Shown: positions 36,755 through 46,594 of the stretch, piece by piece
How the letters are laid out: the number at the start of each line of letters is the position of its first letter
How positions within the stretch are numbered: position 1 is the first letter of the stretch
Assembly (NCBI RefSeq): GCF_009727155.1
Contig: NZ_WNWM01000002.1
Span: 558,001 to 622,000, forward strand
DNA: 64,000 bases
Reading direction: 5' to 3'
Origin: Pseudoduganella dura
Lineage (GTDB): Bacteria; Pseudomonadota; Gammaproteobacteria; Burkholderiales; Burkholderiaceae_D
Notes under the pieces: model-generated
Seen by the model: only the letters and a program-made list of their open reading frames with translations
Told to the model about the DNA's origin: nothing
Databases searched by the model: none
Translations under genes and position numbers: made by a program

Positions 36755-37723
36755 TTACAACCACCCGGCCTTCTTGAAGCGCCAGTACAGGTAGCCGCTG
36801 ACGCAGCCCATCGTCAGCAGCGCGAACGGATAGCCGTACTTCCATTTCAGCTCGGGCATGAACTCGAAATTCATGCCCCACACGCCGGCGAACGCGGTGA
36901 ACGCGGCGAAGATCGCGGCATAGGACGCCAGCTTCTTGCTGATGTCGTTTTCCTCGATCGCCACCATCGACAGCGTGACCTGGATCGCGGTGTTGATCGT
37001 GTCGCGCACGGCATCGAGCCGGCCGGCGATGCGGGACAGGTGATCGTGCACGTCGCGGAAGTAATCCTGGGTTTCGACCACCACGCCGGGCACCCGGCCG
37101 CCATACAGCCGCCCCATCGCATCAAGCAGCGGAATTACCGCGTGGCGCAGCACCAGCGCCTTGCGCTTCAGCGCGTACAGCCGCTCGATGTTGGCGCGCT
37201 GCTCGTCCTTCTGGCTGAAGATCTGGTCCTCGATCGATTCGAGGTCGGATTCGAGCATGTCGACGATCGGGAAATAGCGGTCGACCACGGCATCGACCAG
37301 CGCATACAGCACGAAGCCCGCGCCCTTGCCCAGCTGGTGCGGCTCGCGCTCGGCGCGGGCCCGCACGCCCAGGAAATCCTGGCTCGAATCGCGCCGCACC
37401 GACAGCACGTAGTTCGGCCCCGCGAACACGGCCAGCTGGCCGACGCTCAGTTCGTCGCCGTCGATTTCGACGATGTGGACGACGACGAAGATGCTCTCGC
37501 CGTATTCCTCCATCTTGGGCCGCTGGTGGCCGCGCGCGGCATCCTCGATGGCCAGTTCGTGCAGGCTGAATTCGTCCTGCATGACGGCGATTTCGTCCAC
37601 GTCCGGATCGCGCAGCGCGACCCACACGAAGGCATCGGGTTGTATCAGGTATTCGCTGATGTCCACGACCGGGACATCGGTGAGTTTCTTGCCTTCCTGG
37701 TAGGCGACACAGTTGATCAGCAT
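36755..37723 (-). CDS. corA: CorA-family magnesium/cobalt transporter
   Basis: A 322-residue protein with a large soluble N-terminal domain and two C-terminal membrane helices. The pore signature GMNFEFMPELKWKYGYP (GMN) follows AIFAAFTAFAGVW. Long helices around KALVLRHAVIPLLDAM form the cytoplasmic funnel. It imports Mg2+, possibly Co2+ or Ni2+. It has no partner gene. It faces arsH tail to tail. Its start at 37723 lies in front of an 86-base gap to the mntP stop on the same strand. Confidence 0.92.
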   Translation of the reverse strand: MLINCVAYQEGKKLTDVPVVDISEYLIQPDAFVWVALRDPDVDEIAVMQDEFSLHELAIEDAARGHQRPKMEEYGESIFVVVHIVEIDGDELSVGQLAVFAGPNYVLSVRRDSSQDFLGVRARAEREPHQLGKGAGFVLYALVDAVVDRYFPIVDMLESDLESIEDQIFSQKDEQRANIERLYALKRKALVLRHAVIPLLDAMGRLYGGRVPGVVVETQDYFRDVHDHLSRIAGRLDAVRDTINTAIQVTLSMVAIEENDISKKLASYAAIFAAFTAFAGVWGMNFEFMPELKWKYGYPFALLTMGCVSGYLYWRFKKAGWL

Positions 37724-37809
37724 GAATGAAATTGCGGTGAGAATGGTGAATCGATGCGGGAGCTTACATTACAGCCTGCAGTACCGGGCAAAAACCCCGC
37801 GCACCGGCG

Positions 37810-38382
37810 CTAGCCGACGGTATGCCCGTACAGGATCGTTGCGCCGATGGCGATGAGCACGAACCCGCCAACGAGTTCGGCGCGGCGCCCCACCACCGCG
37901 CCCACCGCCCGCCCCAGCATGATGCCGAGGGTGACCATGACGAAGGTGCAGGTGCCGATCGCCGCCGCGGTCAGCCAGATATTGGCGTCCATGAAAGCCA
38001 GGCCCACGCCGACGATCATCGCATCGATGCTGGTGGCGAAGCCGGTCACCACCAGCAGCCAGAACGAGCCGTTGTCGGGCCGGCCGCCGTCGTTATCATC
38101 GTCGTCGGTGGCGCCGAGGCTGGCCACGATCATCCGCACGCCGAGGCCCCCCAGCAGCAAGAAGGCGATCCAGTGATCCCACGCCTCGACATACGGCGCC
38201 GCCACCTGGCCCAGCGCCCAGCCGGCGATCGGCGTCAGGCCTTCCACGACGCCGAAGATCAGGCCGATGCGCAGCGCCGCGCGCAGGCTGGGTTTTTGCA
38301 GGGCGGCGCCCTTGCCGATGGCGACGGCGAATGCGTCGGTGGCCATGGCGAGCGACAGGGCGGCGGTTGCGGCGAAATTCAT
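37810..38382 (-). CDS. mntP: Manganese efflux pump MntP
   Basis: A 190-residue protein; the ATG at 38382 (MNFAATAALSLAMATDAFAV) is the family start. Six hydrophobic segments and two aspartate motifs, ATDAFAVAIGKG and TSIDAMIVGVGLAF, arranged as an inverted repeat, are the hallmark of MntP (DUF204). It exports Mn2+ from the cytoplasm. The region upstream holds a yybP-ykoY-type manganese riboswitch with a probable promoter, so expression should rise with manganese. Confidence 0.93.
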   Translation of the reverse strand: MNFAATAALSLAMATDAFAVAIGKGAALQKPSLRAALRIGLIFGVVEGLTPIAGWALGQVAAPYVEAWDHWIAFLLLGGLGVRMIVASLGATDDDDNDGGRPDNGSFWLLVVTGFATSIDAMIVGVGLAFMDANIWLTAAAIGTCTFVMVTLGIMLGRAVGAVVGRRAELVGGFVLIAIGATILYGHTVG

Positions 38383-38404
38383 GCGTTGCTTTCCGGTCGG
38401 GCAT

Positions 38405-38550
38405 GCGAACGACATACCGCGCGGCCCGACTGAGCACGCGATACGCCATTGGTCTTGCCAACCGGGCTGGCTGTCCGCACCACGGCCAGGGGCCGGGCAT
38501 GTTGACGCGGACGCTCTCGGGAAAACGAGAGCAGGCTACTCCCCAAAGTG
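38405..38550 (-). ncRNA. yybP-ykoY-type manganese riboswitch upstream of mntP
   Basis: On the minus strand the leader reads CTTTGGGGAGTAGCCTGCTC (from 38550), containing the diagnostic GGGGAGTAGCC loop at 38534-38544. A short hairpin (CTCTCG/CGAGAG) and then GTCAACATGCCCGGCCCC at about 38506-38489 follow, the second conserved strand of the motif. A TACAAT box at 38558-38563 sits just upstream as a likely -10. The three elements occur in the same order as in known mntP/alx leaders, which sense Mn2+. The 3' boundary and expression platform (to about 38405) are estimated. Confidence 0.85.
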
Positions 38551-38573
38551 CCTGCGCATTGTAACCGTATCGC

Positions 38574-38600
38574 CGGGCATGCGCGAGATGCGCATGCCCG
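38574..38600. repeat. 11-base perfect hairpin between GH43 gene and mntP leader
   Basis: CGGGCATGCGC (38574-38584) and GCGCATGCCCG (38590-38600) form a perfect stem with a GAGAT loop, directly after the GH43 stop and before the mntP promoter. It lacks a T tract. It may end the GH43 transcript or be a small dispersed palindrome; a related GCATGCCC palindrome lies at 53302-53325. Confidence 0.55.
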
Positions 38601-38602
38601 CC

Positions 38603-39652
38603 TCAGCGCGCGGCCGGCCGGTCCGCGACCGGCTCGCCGAAGTCCGGCGTGCCGTCCGCCTTCCAGCCGATGGCCTGGGCCCGCGTGTGCCGGTTCGGGT
38701 CCTGCAGCGAGTCGCCGGGCACCTGCTCGACATCGCGGGCGTGGTACACCAGGATATCGGTCCTGCCGTCCGGCGAGGTCGTGAACGAATTGTGCCCGGG
38801 TCCGAACTGGCCGGTGCGCCGGCTGCTCGCGAACACGGGTTCCGGCGACTTGGTCCACGAGCGGGCATCGAGCAGGTTCGCATCCGCGCGCGCCGTCAGC
38901 ATGCCCAGCGCGTAGCTGGCATCGGTGGCGCTGGCCGAATAGGTCATGAACACGCGGCCATTCTTCACCAGCACGGCGGGCGCCTCGTTGACATCGAACT
39001 TCACCTTCTCCCACGGGTACTGCGGCTGCGTGAGCAGGGTCGCCGGTCCGGCGATCGACAGCGGGGTATCCATCTTCGCGATGTACACGGCGGTCAGGTG
39101 CTTGTCGGCCGTGGGCGGGCGCTGTGTCCACAGCAGGTAGCGCTGGCCGTCCAGCGCGAACGTGGTGGCGTCGAGCGAGAACGATTCCCAGCCGGTCCTG
39201 AGCTGGCCGCGCTCGATCCACTGCCCTTCCAGCGGGTTGGCGGCGGCGTTTTCCAGCACATACAGGCGGATATCCAGCGGCGCGTCGGCGCGGCCCGCCG
39301 TGAAGTACAGGTACCACCTGCCGTCGATATGGTGCAGCTCCGGCGCCCAGATGTGGAAGCTCATCGGCCCGGCGGCGTGCTTGCGCCAGACGACCCTGCT
39401 TTCGCCCTTGCCGATGCCGTCCAGGCTGCGCGCCCGGCGCAGTTCGATGCGGTCGTATTCGGGCACGGTCGCCGTGAAGTAGTAATAGCCGTCCGCGTGC
39501 AGGCTCGCGTGCGGGTCGGCGCGCTGCCGCACCAGCGGATTGTCGAACCCGGCCTGGGCGAACGCGGCGCAGGAACACAGGAGAGCGGCGGCCAGCGCGG
39601 TGCTGGACAGCAGCGTGCACCGCTTGACGGGTAATTTTACGGGCAGATTCAT
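38603..39652 (-). CDS. Secreted glycoside hydrolase family 43 protein
   Basis: A 349-residue protein from the ATG at 39652, which gives a clear signal peptide (LSSTALAAALLCSCAAFAQA). The five-blade propeller motifs include NPLVRQRADPHASLHADGYY (catalytic Asp), FHIWAPELHHIDGRWYLYFT (pKa-modulating Asp region) and FDVNEAPAVLVKNGRVFMTY (acid Glu). GH43 enzymes act on arabinan, xylan or their side chains. It stands alone on the minus strand, divergent from a chemoreceptor gene across 236 bases. Exact specificity is not evident. Confidence 0.85.
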   Translation of the reverse strand: MNLPVKLPVKRCTLLSSTALAAALLCSCAAFAQAGFDNPLVRQRADPHASLHADGYYYFTATVPEYDRIELRRARSLDGIGKGESRVVWRKHAAGPMSFHIWAPELHHIDGRWYLYFTAGRADAPLDIRLYVLENAAANPLEGQWIERGQLRTGWESFSLDATTFALDGQRYLLWTQRPPTADKHLTAVYIAKMDTPLSIAGPATLLTQPQYPWEKVKFDVNEAPAVLVKNGRVFMTYSASATDASYALGMLTARADANLLDARSWTKSPEPVFASSRRTGQFGPGHNSFTTSPDGRTDILVYHARDVEQVPGDSLQDPNRHTRAQAIGWKADGTPDFGEPVADRPAAR

Positions 39653-39888
39653 GGATGGGAGCGGTGGCAAGTTGGTTCGCCGCGAGTGTGCCATTGCCTT
39701 GGCCTGCCCCGCAATCACACTTCGGCGTGCTGCGATGCCGGAAGCGGTATCGCAATGAAACCACCGGCGATCGTGAACATTCTGTCGAGGCGAGAACGCA
39801 ACACCCGTTCGGCCAAAAGCATCGCTTCTCCCATGAATGACGGTAGACTTGGAGATATTTCCACAAGGCATTACCGCCCATCACCGTC

Positions 39889-41472
39889 ATGATCATCCGC
39901 ACCTCCATCGGCACCCGCCTGACCCTGGCCTTCGGCATCGTCATGCTGATCCTGGCGGGCATCACGCTGCTCAGCATTTCCCGTCAATCCTCGCTCCACG
40001 ACGATACCGAACTGGTCGTCCGGGACCGCTATGCCAAGGTGGTGCTGGGCACGCGCGCGCTGGACGGCATCCAGGAGGCGGCCAGCACGATGCGCAGCCT
40101 GCTGATCGCGGCGGACCCGGCGCAGCTGCAGGCCGAGCGCGCCCGCCTGAAGGAACGGGATGCGGACGTGACGGCCACGCTGCGCGAATTCGAGGCGCGC
40201 ATCACCACGGACAAGGGCCGCGCCGGCATGAAGGCGGTGATGGCGGCCAAGGAAAAATACGAGGCCGACCAGGCGCGGTTCCTGGCGCTGCTCGATGCCG
40301 GCAACAAGCCGGAAGCCACGGCGCTGCTGCTGGGCGCCCTCGCCGGCAGCCACTCGGGCTACATGGAACTGGTCCACAACATGAACCGCCTGGGCGGCGA
40401 GCTGATGGAAAAAAGCGCCGTGCAGGCCGAGCAGACGTATGCCAGCGGCCGCCGGCTGACCCTGCTGCTGGCTGGCGCCGGCATTGTCCTGGCGGCGGCG
40501 ATGGCACACTGGCTCCGGCGCAGCATCACCGTGCCGTTGCGCCATGCGGTCGAAATTGCCAACACGATCGCGGCGGGCGACCTGTCGGGCCGCATCGTGG
40601 CCGGCGGGAACGATGAAACGGGCCAGCTGCTGCGCGCGCTGGCCACGATGAACGACAACCTCGGCGGCATCGTGCGCGAGGTGCGTGCCAGCGCCGAGTC
40701 GATTTCCGGCTCGGCCGGCGAGATCGCCGGCAGCTCGCTGGACCTGTCCGGCCGCACCGAGGAACAGGCCAGCTCGCTGGAGGAAACGGCATCGTCGATG
40801 GAAGAGCTGACCAGCACCGTGCGCCAGAGCGCGGACAACGCCCAGCAGGCGAGCAGCATCGCCCGCACCGCGGCCACCGTGGCCGCGCAGGGCGGCGCCG
40901 AAGTGGCGCAGGTGGTGCAGCGGATGGCGGACATCACCGAATCGTCGCGCCGCATTGGCGATATCACGGGCGTGATCGACGGCATCGCCTTCCAGACCAA
41001 CATCCTGGCGCTGAACGCCGCCGTGGAGGCGGCGCGGGCGGGCGAACAGGGCCGCGGCTTCGCCGTGGTGGCGAGCGAAGTGCGCCAGCTGGCGCAGCGT
41101 TCGGCCGCCGCCGCGCGGGAAATCAAGGGGCTGATCGAAGAGTCCGCCGAGAAGGTCGCCGCCGGCAACAAGTATGCGGGCCAGGCCGGCCGCACGATGG
41201 ATGCTGTGCTGGCCGAGATCGAACGGGTGTCCACGTTGATGACCGAGATCGGCAACACCAGCCGCGAGCAGAGCGAAGGCATCGACCAGGTCAACCAGGC
41301 CGTGATCGCGATGGACCAGGTGACGCAGCAGAACGCCACGCTGGTCGAGCAGGCCTCGCGCAGCGCCGAAGCGCTGCAGGGCCGGACGCAGGAATTGCTG
41401 GCGACAGTAGACCGGTTCTCGCTGGGCAACGGCACCCCGGCAACACGCCTGCCAGCTCGCTTGACGGCATAG
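39889..41472 (+). CDS. Methyl-accepting chemotaxis protein
   Basis: A 527-residue chemoreceptor. An N-terminal membrane helix ([20 protein letters not shown]) is followed by a roughly 150-residue helical periplasmic domain, a second helix ([20 protein letters not shown]), a HAMP domain and the signalling hairpin with [20 protein letters not shown]. The periplasmic region looks like a four-helix bundle, so the ligand is probably small. No CheR-tethering pentapeptide is present at the C terminus. It is a single gene, with no che genes nearby. Confidence 0.9.
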   Translation: MIIRTSIGTRLTLAFGIVMLILAGITLLSISRQSSLHDDTELVVRDRYAKVVLGTRALDGIQEAASTMRSLLIAADPAQLQAERARLKERDADVTATLREFEARITTDKGRAGMKAVMAAKEKYEADQARFLALLDAGNKPEATALLLGALAGSHSGYMELVHNMNRLGGELMEKSAVQAEQTYASGRRLTLLLAGAGIVLAAAMAHWLRRSITVPLRHAVEIANTIAAGDLSGRIVAGGNDETGQLLRALATMNDNLGGIVREVRASAESISGSAGEIAGSSLDLSGRTEEQASSLEETASSMEELTSTVRQSADNAQQASSIARTAATVAAQGGAEVAQVVQRMADITESSRRIGDITGVIDGIAFQTNILALNAAVEAARAGEQGRGFAVVASEVRQLAQRSAAAAREIKGLIEESAEKVAAGNKYAGQAGRTMDAVLAEIERVSTLMTEIGNTSREQSEGIDQVNQAVIAMDQVTQQNATLVEQASRSAEALQGRTQELLATVDRFSLGNGTPATRLPARLTA

Positions 41473-41648
41473 TCCCGGAATCGACCCGCAAATTCACGCT
41501 TTGACCAGGAGTTGACCCGCCATGCAGCATTGAATTCACAATTTCTTCTTCCGCACTGTTGAAGCCCAGACAAGTTTTCAGGTACTTTTAGGTATCATGG
41601 CCTGACCTTATCAGTTTTCAGCATGCCGACTCGGCGGAAGGATTGCGC

Positions 41649-42605
41649 ATGGTACAAACCCGGCAGTTCAATGGCTTCCACGAGAAGCAAGCGGACACGA
41701 TCGCCCTGCGGCAGGCGGTGGACAGCCGCATCGCGCAGCTGCTCGGCGACAGCGTGGACCCGCTGGCCGCGGCGATGCGCGCCGGCGCGCTCGGCAGCGG
41801 CAAGCGCATGCGCCCGCTGCTGGTGATGCTGGTCGCCCGCGACCTCGGCGTGACATCGCCCGACGTGCTCGACGTGGCCTGCGCGGTCGAACTGGTGCAT
41901 GCCTCGTCGCTGATCCTGGACGACATGCCGTGCATGGACAATGCGCGGCTGCGGCGCGGCAAGCCCGCCGTGCACGTGCAGTTCGGCGAGGATGTCGCCA
42001 TCCTGGCGTCGATCGCGCTGCTCAGCCGCGCCTTCTGCGTCGTCTCGTCCGCCCAGCACCTGGCACCGGCCACGCGTTCGCGCCTGGTCTGTACCCTGAG
42101 CGAAACCATCGGCGCGCAGGGGCTGGCGCGCGGCCAGTTCCAGGACCTGCGCGGCAACGGCCAGCGCTCGGCCGACGAAATCACCACCACCAATGAACTG
42201 AAGACCGGCGTGCTGCTCGGCGTCGCCGTGGAAATGGCGGCCGTGCTGGCACAGGCAAGCGACGCGGTGACGCAATCGCTGCGCGCCTTCGCGATGGCCG
42301 CAGGCCACGCGTTCCAGATCCGCGACGATTTCGCCGACGGCGGCGACAGCGCCATCACCGGCAAGGACACCGGCAAGGATATCGGCAAGGCAACGCTGGT
42401 CAACACGCTCGGCCCGGCCGAGGCGCGCCGCCGCATGGGCGCCTACGTGCAGCAGGCGGAACGCCACCTGGGCGATGCGCTGGGCCCCGGCGGGCATACG
42501 CATGCCTACATGGCGCAGCTGCTGGCGCAGGCATCCCCGGCCCCGCAGATCGTGCCCGCCATCGCGCCGCGCCCGGCCGCGCAGCTCGGCGCGCAGTTCG
42601 TCTAG
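41649..42605 (+). CDS. crtE: Geranylgeranyl diphosphate synthase
   Basis: A 318-residue polyprenyl synthetase from the ATG at 41649 (a TTG at 41643 is less likely). First aspartate motif: LILDDMPCMDNARLRRGKPA (DDxxxxD); second: IRDDFADGGDSAITGKD (DDxxD). KRMRPLLVML and the ARGQFQDL segment are also conserved. It condenses IPP with allylic diphosphates to GGPP, the carotenoid precursor. It is the first gene of crtEXYIB. TTGAAG (41559) and TACTTT (41583) about 18 bases apart may form its promoter. No idi gene is present in the cluster. Confidence 0.92.
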   Translation: MVQTRQFNGFHEKQADTIALRQAVDSRIAQLLGDSVDPLAAAMRAGALGSGKRMRPLLVMLVARDLGVTSPDVLDVACAVELVHASSLILDDMPCMDNARLRRGKPAVHVQFGEDVAILASIALLSRAFCVVSSAQHLAPATRSRLVCTLSETIGAQGLARGQFQDLRGNGQRSADEITTTNELKTGVLLGVAVEMAAVLAQASDAVTQSLRAFAMAAGHAFQIRDDFADGGDSAITGKDTGKDIGKATLVNTLGPAEARRRMGAYVQQAERHLGDALGPGGHTHAYMAQLLAQASPAPQIVPAIAPRPAAQLGAQFV

Positions 42606-42625
42606 CGCTGGCGGGGGCGCATCGC

Positions 42626-43918
42626 ATGGCACATTTCGGCGTGGTGGCGCCCGCGTTTCCCAGCCATTTCAGCGCGCTGGGCGCGCTCGCCGCGGCGCTG
42701 GCCGAACGTGGCCACCGCGTCACGTTCCTGCACCGCCCGGATGCGCGCGCCTTTGTAACGGATGAACGGATCGGCTTCCATGCCGTCGGCGCGGCCAGCC
42801 ATCCGGCCGGCTCGCTCGCGCAATCGTTGCGGCGCGCCGCCAACCCCGGCGGCCCGCTGGGACTGCGCCGCGTGATCCTCGACATGGCCCAGGCCACCGA
42901 CATGCTGTGCCGCGAACTGCCCGCCGCCCTCGACGCGCTGCGCATCGACGCGCTGCTCGGCGACCAGATGGAAGCGGCCGCCGGCCTGGTGGCCGAAGGG
43001 ATGGGCATGCCGTTCGTCTCGGTGGCCTGCGCGCTGCCCGTCAACCGCGAAGCCGGCCTGCCGCTGCCGGTCATGCCGTTCGCGTGGGGCGACGACGAAC
43101 GTTCGCTGCGCATGGCCGAAGGCAGTACCCTGGTCTACGACTGGCTGATGGCGCCGCACCGCCGTGTCATCGAGGAGCGCGCCCGCGCGTTCGGCATCCC
43201 CGCGCGCGGCATGCTGCACGAGTGCCTGTCGCCGCTGGCGCAGGTCAGCCAGACGGTGGCCGCGTTCGATTTTCCGCGCCGCGCGCTGCCGGCGCATTTC
43301 CATCATGTGGGGCCGCTGCGGAGCGCGGCACCCCATGGCGCCCGCCGTGCGCCGATGCCTCGTATCGCGCCCGGCCGCCCGTTCGTGTTCGCCTCGCTGG
43401 GCACGCTGCAGGGCCAGCGGTTCGGCCTGTTCCGGCGCATCGCCCGGGCGTGCCGCATGCTCGACGCGCAACTGCTCGTGGCGCATTGCGGCGGCCTCAC
43501 GGCGAGCCAGGCGGGCGCGCTCGAAAAGGACGGCGCCACGTGGGTATGCGATTTCGCGGACCAGGGGGCGGCGCTGGCCCGCGCCGACGCGGTGGTATCG
43601 CACGCCGGCCTGAACACGGTGATGGACGCGATCGCCGCCCGCACGCCGATTCTCGCGCTGCCGATCGCCTTCGACCAGCCCGGCGCGGCCGCGCGCATCT
43701 GCCATGCCGGCATCGGGCTGCGCGCCTCCGCCCGTTTCGCCGGGCCGCGCGGGCTGGCCGCGCAGCTGGAGCGGCTGTTGACGGAACCTGCGTTCGCGGC
43801 GCGGCTCGACACGCTGGCCGGCGCGGTGGCCGGCGCCGGCGGGACCGAACGGGCCGCCGACATCGTCGAACAGGCGCTGCGCCTGCGCGCGGATCTGCCG
43901 GCCGGCGCGACGGCATGA
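42626..43918 (+). CDS. crtX: Zeaxanthin glucosyltransferase
   Basis: A 430-residue GT1-fold glycosyltransferase. N-terminal AHFGVVAPAFPSHFSALGAL binds the acceptor; the C-terminal nucleotide-sugar region reads VSHAGLNTVMDAIAARTPIL and ALPIAFDQPG, equivalent to the UDP-sugar signature. The order crtE-crtX-crtY matches Pantoea-type clusters, in which CrtX glucosylates zeaxanthin to the mono- and diglucoside using UDP-glucose. The gene starts 20 bases after crtE. Products would therefore be polar, membrane-associated zeaxanthin glucosides. Confidence 0.9.
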   Translation: MAHFGVVAPAFPSHFSALGALAAALAERGHRVTFLHRPDARAFVTDERIGFHAVGAASHPAGSLAQSLRRAANPGGPLGLRRVILDMAQATDMLCRELPAALDALRIDALLGDQMEAAAGLVAEGMGMPFVSVACALPVNREAGLPLPVMPFAWGDDERSLRMAEGSTLVYDWLMAPHRRVIEERARAFGIPARGMLHECLSPLAQVSQTVAAFDFPRRALPAHFHHVGPLRSAAPHGARRAPMPRIAPGRPFVFASLGTLQGQRFGLFRRIARACRMLDAQLLVAHCGGLTASQAGALEKDGATWVCDFADQGAALARADAVVSHAGLNTVMDAIAARTPILALPIAFDQPGAAARICHAGIGLRASARFAGPRGLAAQLERLLTEPAFAARLDTLAGAVAGAGGTERAADIVEQALRLRADLPAGATA

Positions 43919-43931
43919 GGGACATGTCGGC

Positions 43932-45107
43932 ATGACCACGGCGCCGTATGATGTGATCCTGGCCGGCGGCGGCCTGGCCAACGGCCTGGTCGCCTGGCGC
44001 CTGCTCGCGCTGCGTCCGGACCTGCGCATCCTGCTGCTGGAACGGGACGGGCGCATCGGCGGCAACCACACCTGGTCGTTCCACGACAGCGACCTCGATG
44101 CGGCGCAGCGCGCGTGGATCGCCCCGCTCGTGTCGCACAGCTGGCCCCGCTATGACGTCGCGTTTCCCGGCTTTTCGCGCACGCTGGAAGGCGGCTACGC
44201 CAGCGTGGCGTCGGACCGGTTTGCCGACGTGATCGAGCGCGACCTCGGCCCCGCCCTGCAAGTGAATGCGCGCATCGAGGCCATGACGCCGACCTCGGTG
44301 CGGCTGGCCGGCGGTTCGACGCTGCACGCCGGCGCCGTAATCGACGGCACCGGCCCGGCCGCCAGCGCCGAACTCGCGCTGGGCTACCAGACCTTCCTCG
44401 GACGGGAAGTCAGGCTGGCGGCGCCGCATGGCCTGGCGGCCCCCGTCATCATGGATGCCCGCGTGGCGCAGCAAGGCGGCTACCGCTTCGTGTACCTGCT
44501 GCCGTTCGGCCCCGACCGCGTGCTGATCGAGGACACGCACTATGTCGACGGCCCCGGCTGGGACCCGGACCGGCTGCGCGACAACATCGCCGACTACGCC
44601 CGCTCGCGCGGCTGGCGGATCGCCGAAGTGCTGCGCGAGGAACACGGCTCGCTGCCGATCGTGCTGGCCGGCGACTTCGACCGGTTCTGGGACGAACTCG
44701 GCGCGCAGCCCTGCGCCGGCCTGCGCGCCGGCCTGTTCCATCCGACCACCGGCTACTCGCTGCCGCACGCCGTGCGCCTGGCCGACCGCATCGCCGCCCT
44801 GCCCGACCTGCGCGCACCGGCGCTGCGGGCCGCCATCCGCGCCGAAGCGGGCGAGGCGTGGCGCGGCCAGCGCTTCTTCCGGCTGCTCAACCGCATGCTG
44901 TTCCTGGCCGGTCGGCCGGACGACCGCTGGCGCGTGATGCAGCGTTTCTACCGGCTGCCGGCGCCGCTGATCGCGCGCTTCTATGCCGGCCGCCTCGGGC
45001 TGGCCGACAAGGCCCGCCTGGTGGCCGGCAAGCCCCCCGTACCCGTGCGCGCGGCGCTTGCCGCCGCCTGCCAGACTCACCCCCGTCAAATCAGGAAATG
45101 CGAATGA
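43932..45107 (+). CDS. crtY: Lycopene beta-cyclase
   Basis: A 391-residue flavin-dependent cyclase. YDVILAGGGLANGLVAWRLL is the dinucleotide fold with the family-specific GGGLANGL, and GRIGGNHTWSFHDSDL is the next CrtY-specific block. YRFVYLLPFGPDRVLIEDTH and PTTGYSLPHAVRLAD follow in the second half. It forms the two beta-ionone rings of beta-carotene from lycopene. It begins 13 bases after crtX, and its stop overlaps the crtI start (ATGA). Confidence 0.92.
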   Translation: MTTAPYDVILAGGGLANGLVAWRLLALRPDLRILLLERDGRIGGNHTWSFHDSDLDAAQRAWIAPLVSHSWPRYDVAFPGFSRTLEGGYASVASDRFADVIERDLGPALQVNARIEAMTPTSVRLAGGSTLHAGAVIDGTGPAASAELALGYQTFLGREVRLAAPHGLAAPVIMDARVAQQGGYRFVYLLPFGPDRVLIEDTHYVDGPGWDPDRLRDNIADYARSRGWRIAEVLREEHGSLPIVLAGDFDRFWDELGAQPCAGLRAGLFHPTTGYSLPHAVRLADRIAALPDLRAPALRAAIRAEAGEAWRGQRFFRLLNRMLFLAGRPDDRWRVMQRFYRLPAPLIARFYAGRLGLADKARLVAGKPPVPVRAALAAACQTHPRQIRKCE

Positions 45108-46594
45108 ACGAAGCAAAAACCGCCGTGGTCATCGGTGCCGGATTCGGCGGCCTGGCGCTGGCGATCCGCCTGCAGGCCAGCGGCGTGCAGACCACGCTGC
45201 TGGAAAAACGCGACAAGCCGGGCGGCCGCGCCTATGTCTACGAAGACCAGGGCTTCGTGTTCGATGCCGGCCCCACCGTGATCACCGACCCTTCCGCGCT
45301 GGAAGAACTGTTCGCCGTGGCCGGCAAGCGCATGGCCGACTATGTGGACATGCTGCCGGTGGCGCCGTTCTACCGGCTGTGCTGGGAAGACGGCAGCCAG
45401 TTCGACTACGTCAACGACCAGGAAGCGCTCGACCGCCAGATCCACGCGCGCAACCCGGCCGACGTGCAGGGCTACCGGAAATTCCTGGCGTATTCGAAGG
45501 CGGTGTTCGAGGAAGGCTACGTGAAGCTGGGCGCCGTGCCGTTCCTGTCGTTCCGCGACATGATCCAGGCCGGCCCGGCACTGGCCAAGCTGCAGGCCTG
45601 GCGCAGCGTCTACAGCCTGGTCTCGCGCTTCATCCAGGACGAGCACCTGCGCCAGGCGTTCTCGTTCCATTCGCTGCTGGTGGGCGGCAACCCGTTCGCC
45701 ACGTCGTCGATCTACACGCTGATCCACGCGCTGGAACGGCGCTGGGGCGTGTGGTTCCCGCGCGGCGGCACGGGCGCGCTGGTGAAGGCTCTCGTGCGAT
45801 TGTTCGAGGATATCGGCGGCCGGATCGAGCTGAATGCACCGGTGGCGCGCATCGAAACACAGGGCGCCCGCGCCAGCGGCGTGCTGCTGGAAGACGGGCG
45901 CCGCTTCGCGGCGGACGCGGTGGCATCCAACGCCGACGTGATGCATACCTACGCCGCGCTGCTCGGCCAGCATCCGCGCGGCGTGGCGCAGGCCAAATCG
46001 CTGGGCAAGAAGCGCTTCAGCAACTCGCTGTTCGTGCTGTACTTCGGGCTGGACCACCACCACGAGCAGCTGCAGCACCACACCGTCTGCTTCGGCCCGC
46101 GCTACCAGGGCCTGATCGACGAGATCTTCACCGGCGACAAGCTGGCCGACGATTTCTCGCTGTACCTGCATGCGCCGTGCGTCACCGATCCGTCGCTGGC
46201 GCCGCCGGGCTGCGGCAGCCACTACGTGCTGGCGCCGGTGCCGCACCTGGGCAACGCGCCGATCGACTGGGACGTGGAAGGCCCGCGCTACCGCGACCGC
46301 ATCTTCGACTACCTGGAACGGCGCTACATGCCGGGCCTGCGCAGCCAGCTCGTGACGAGCCGCATCTTCACGCCGTTCGATTTCCGCGACGAACTCAATG
46401 CCCACGTGGGCTCGGCGTTTTCGCTGGAACCGATCCTCACGCAGAGCGCCTGGTTCCGGCCGCACAACCGCGACGGCGAACTGGCCAACCTGTACCTGGT
46501 GGGCGCGGGCACCCACCCGGGCGCCGGCGTGCCGGGCGTGATCGGTTCGGCCAAGGCCACGGCCGGCGTGATGCTCGAAGGAGGCCTGGCATGA
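45104..46594 (+). CDS. crtI: Phytoene desaturase (lycopene-forming)
   Basis: A 496-residue protein. The ATG at 45104 is preferred because AGGA lies at the right spacing; the ATG at 45098 is too close. Motifs are VVIGAGFGGLALAIRLQASG, EKRDKPGGRAYVYEDQGFVF and the C-terminal LYLVGAGTHPGAGVPGVIGS. CrtI carries out the four desaturations from phytoene to lycopene with FAD. Four-base ATGA overlaps link it to crtY and crtB. It is related to, but far diverged from, the FAD oxidoreductase at 1170-2750. Confidence 0.95.
   Translation: MNEAKTAVVIGAGFGGLALAIRLQASGVQTTLLEKRDKPGGRAYVYEDQGFVFDAGPTVITDPSALEELFAVAGKRMADYVDMLPVAPFYRLCWEDGSQFDYVNDQEALDRQIHARNPADVQGYRKFLAYSKAVFEEGYVKLGAVPFLSFRDMIQAGPALAKLQAWRSVYSLVSRFIQDEHLRQAFSFHSLLVGGNPFATSSIYTLIHALERRWGVWFPRGGTGALVKALVRLFEDIGGRIELNAPVARIETQGARASGVLLEDGRRFAADAVASNADVMHTYAALLGQHPRGVAQAKSLGKKRFSNSLFVLYFGLDHHHEQLQHHTVCFGPRYQGLIDEIFTGDKLADDFSLYLHAPCVTDPSLAPPGCGSHYVLAPVPHLGNAPIDWDVEGPRYRDRIFDYLERRYMPGLRSQLVTSRIFTPFDFRDELNAHVGSAFSLEPILTQSAWFRPHNRDGELANLYLVGAGTHPGAGVPGVIGSAKATAGVMLEGGLA

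Noticed and set aside
44983..46590. A single 859-codon frame leading into crtB
   Set aside because: The first 536 codons are an out-of-frame reading of crtY/crtI; crtB proper starts at 46591.
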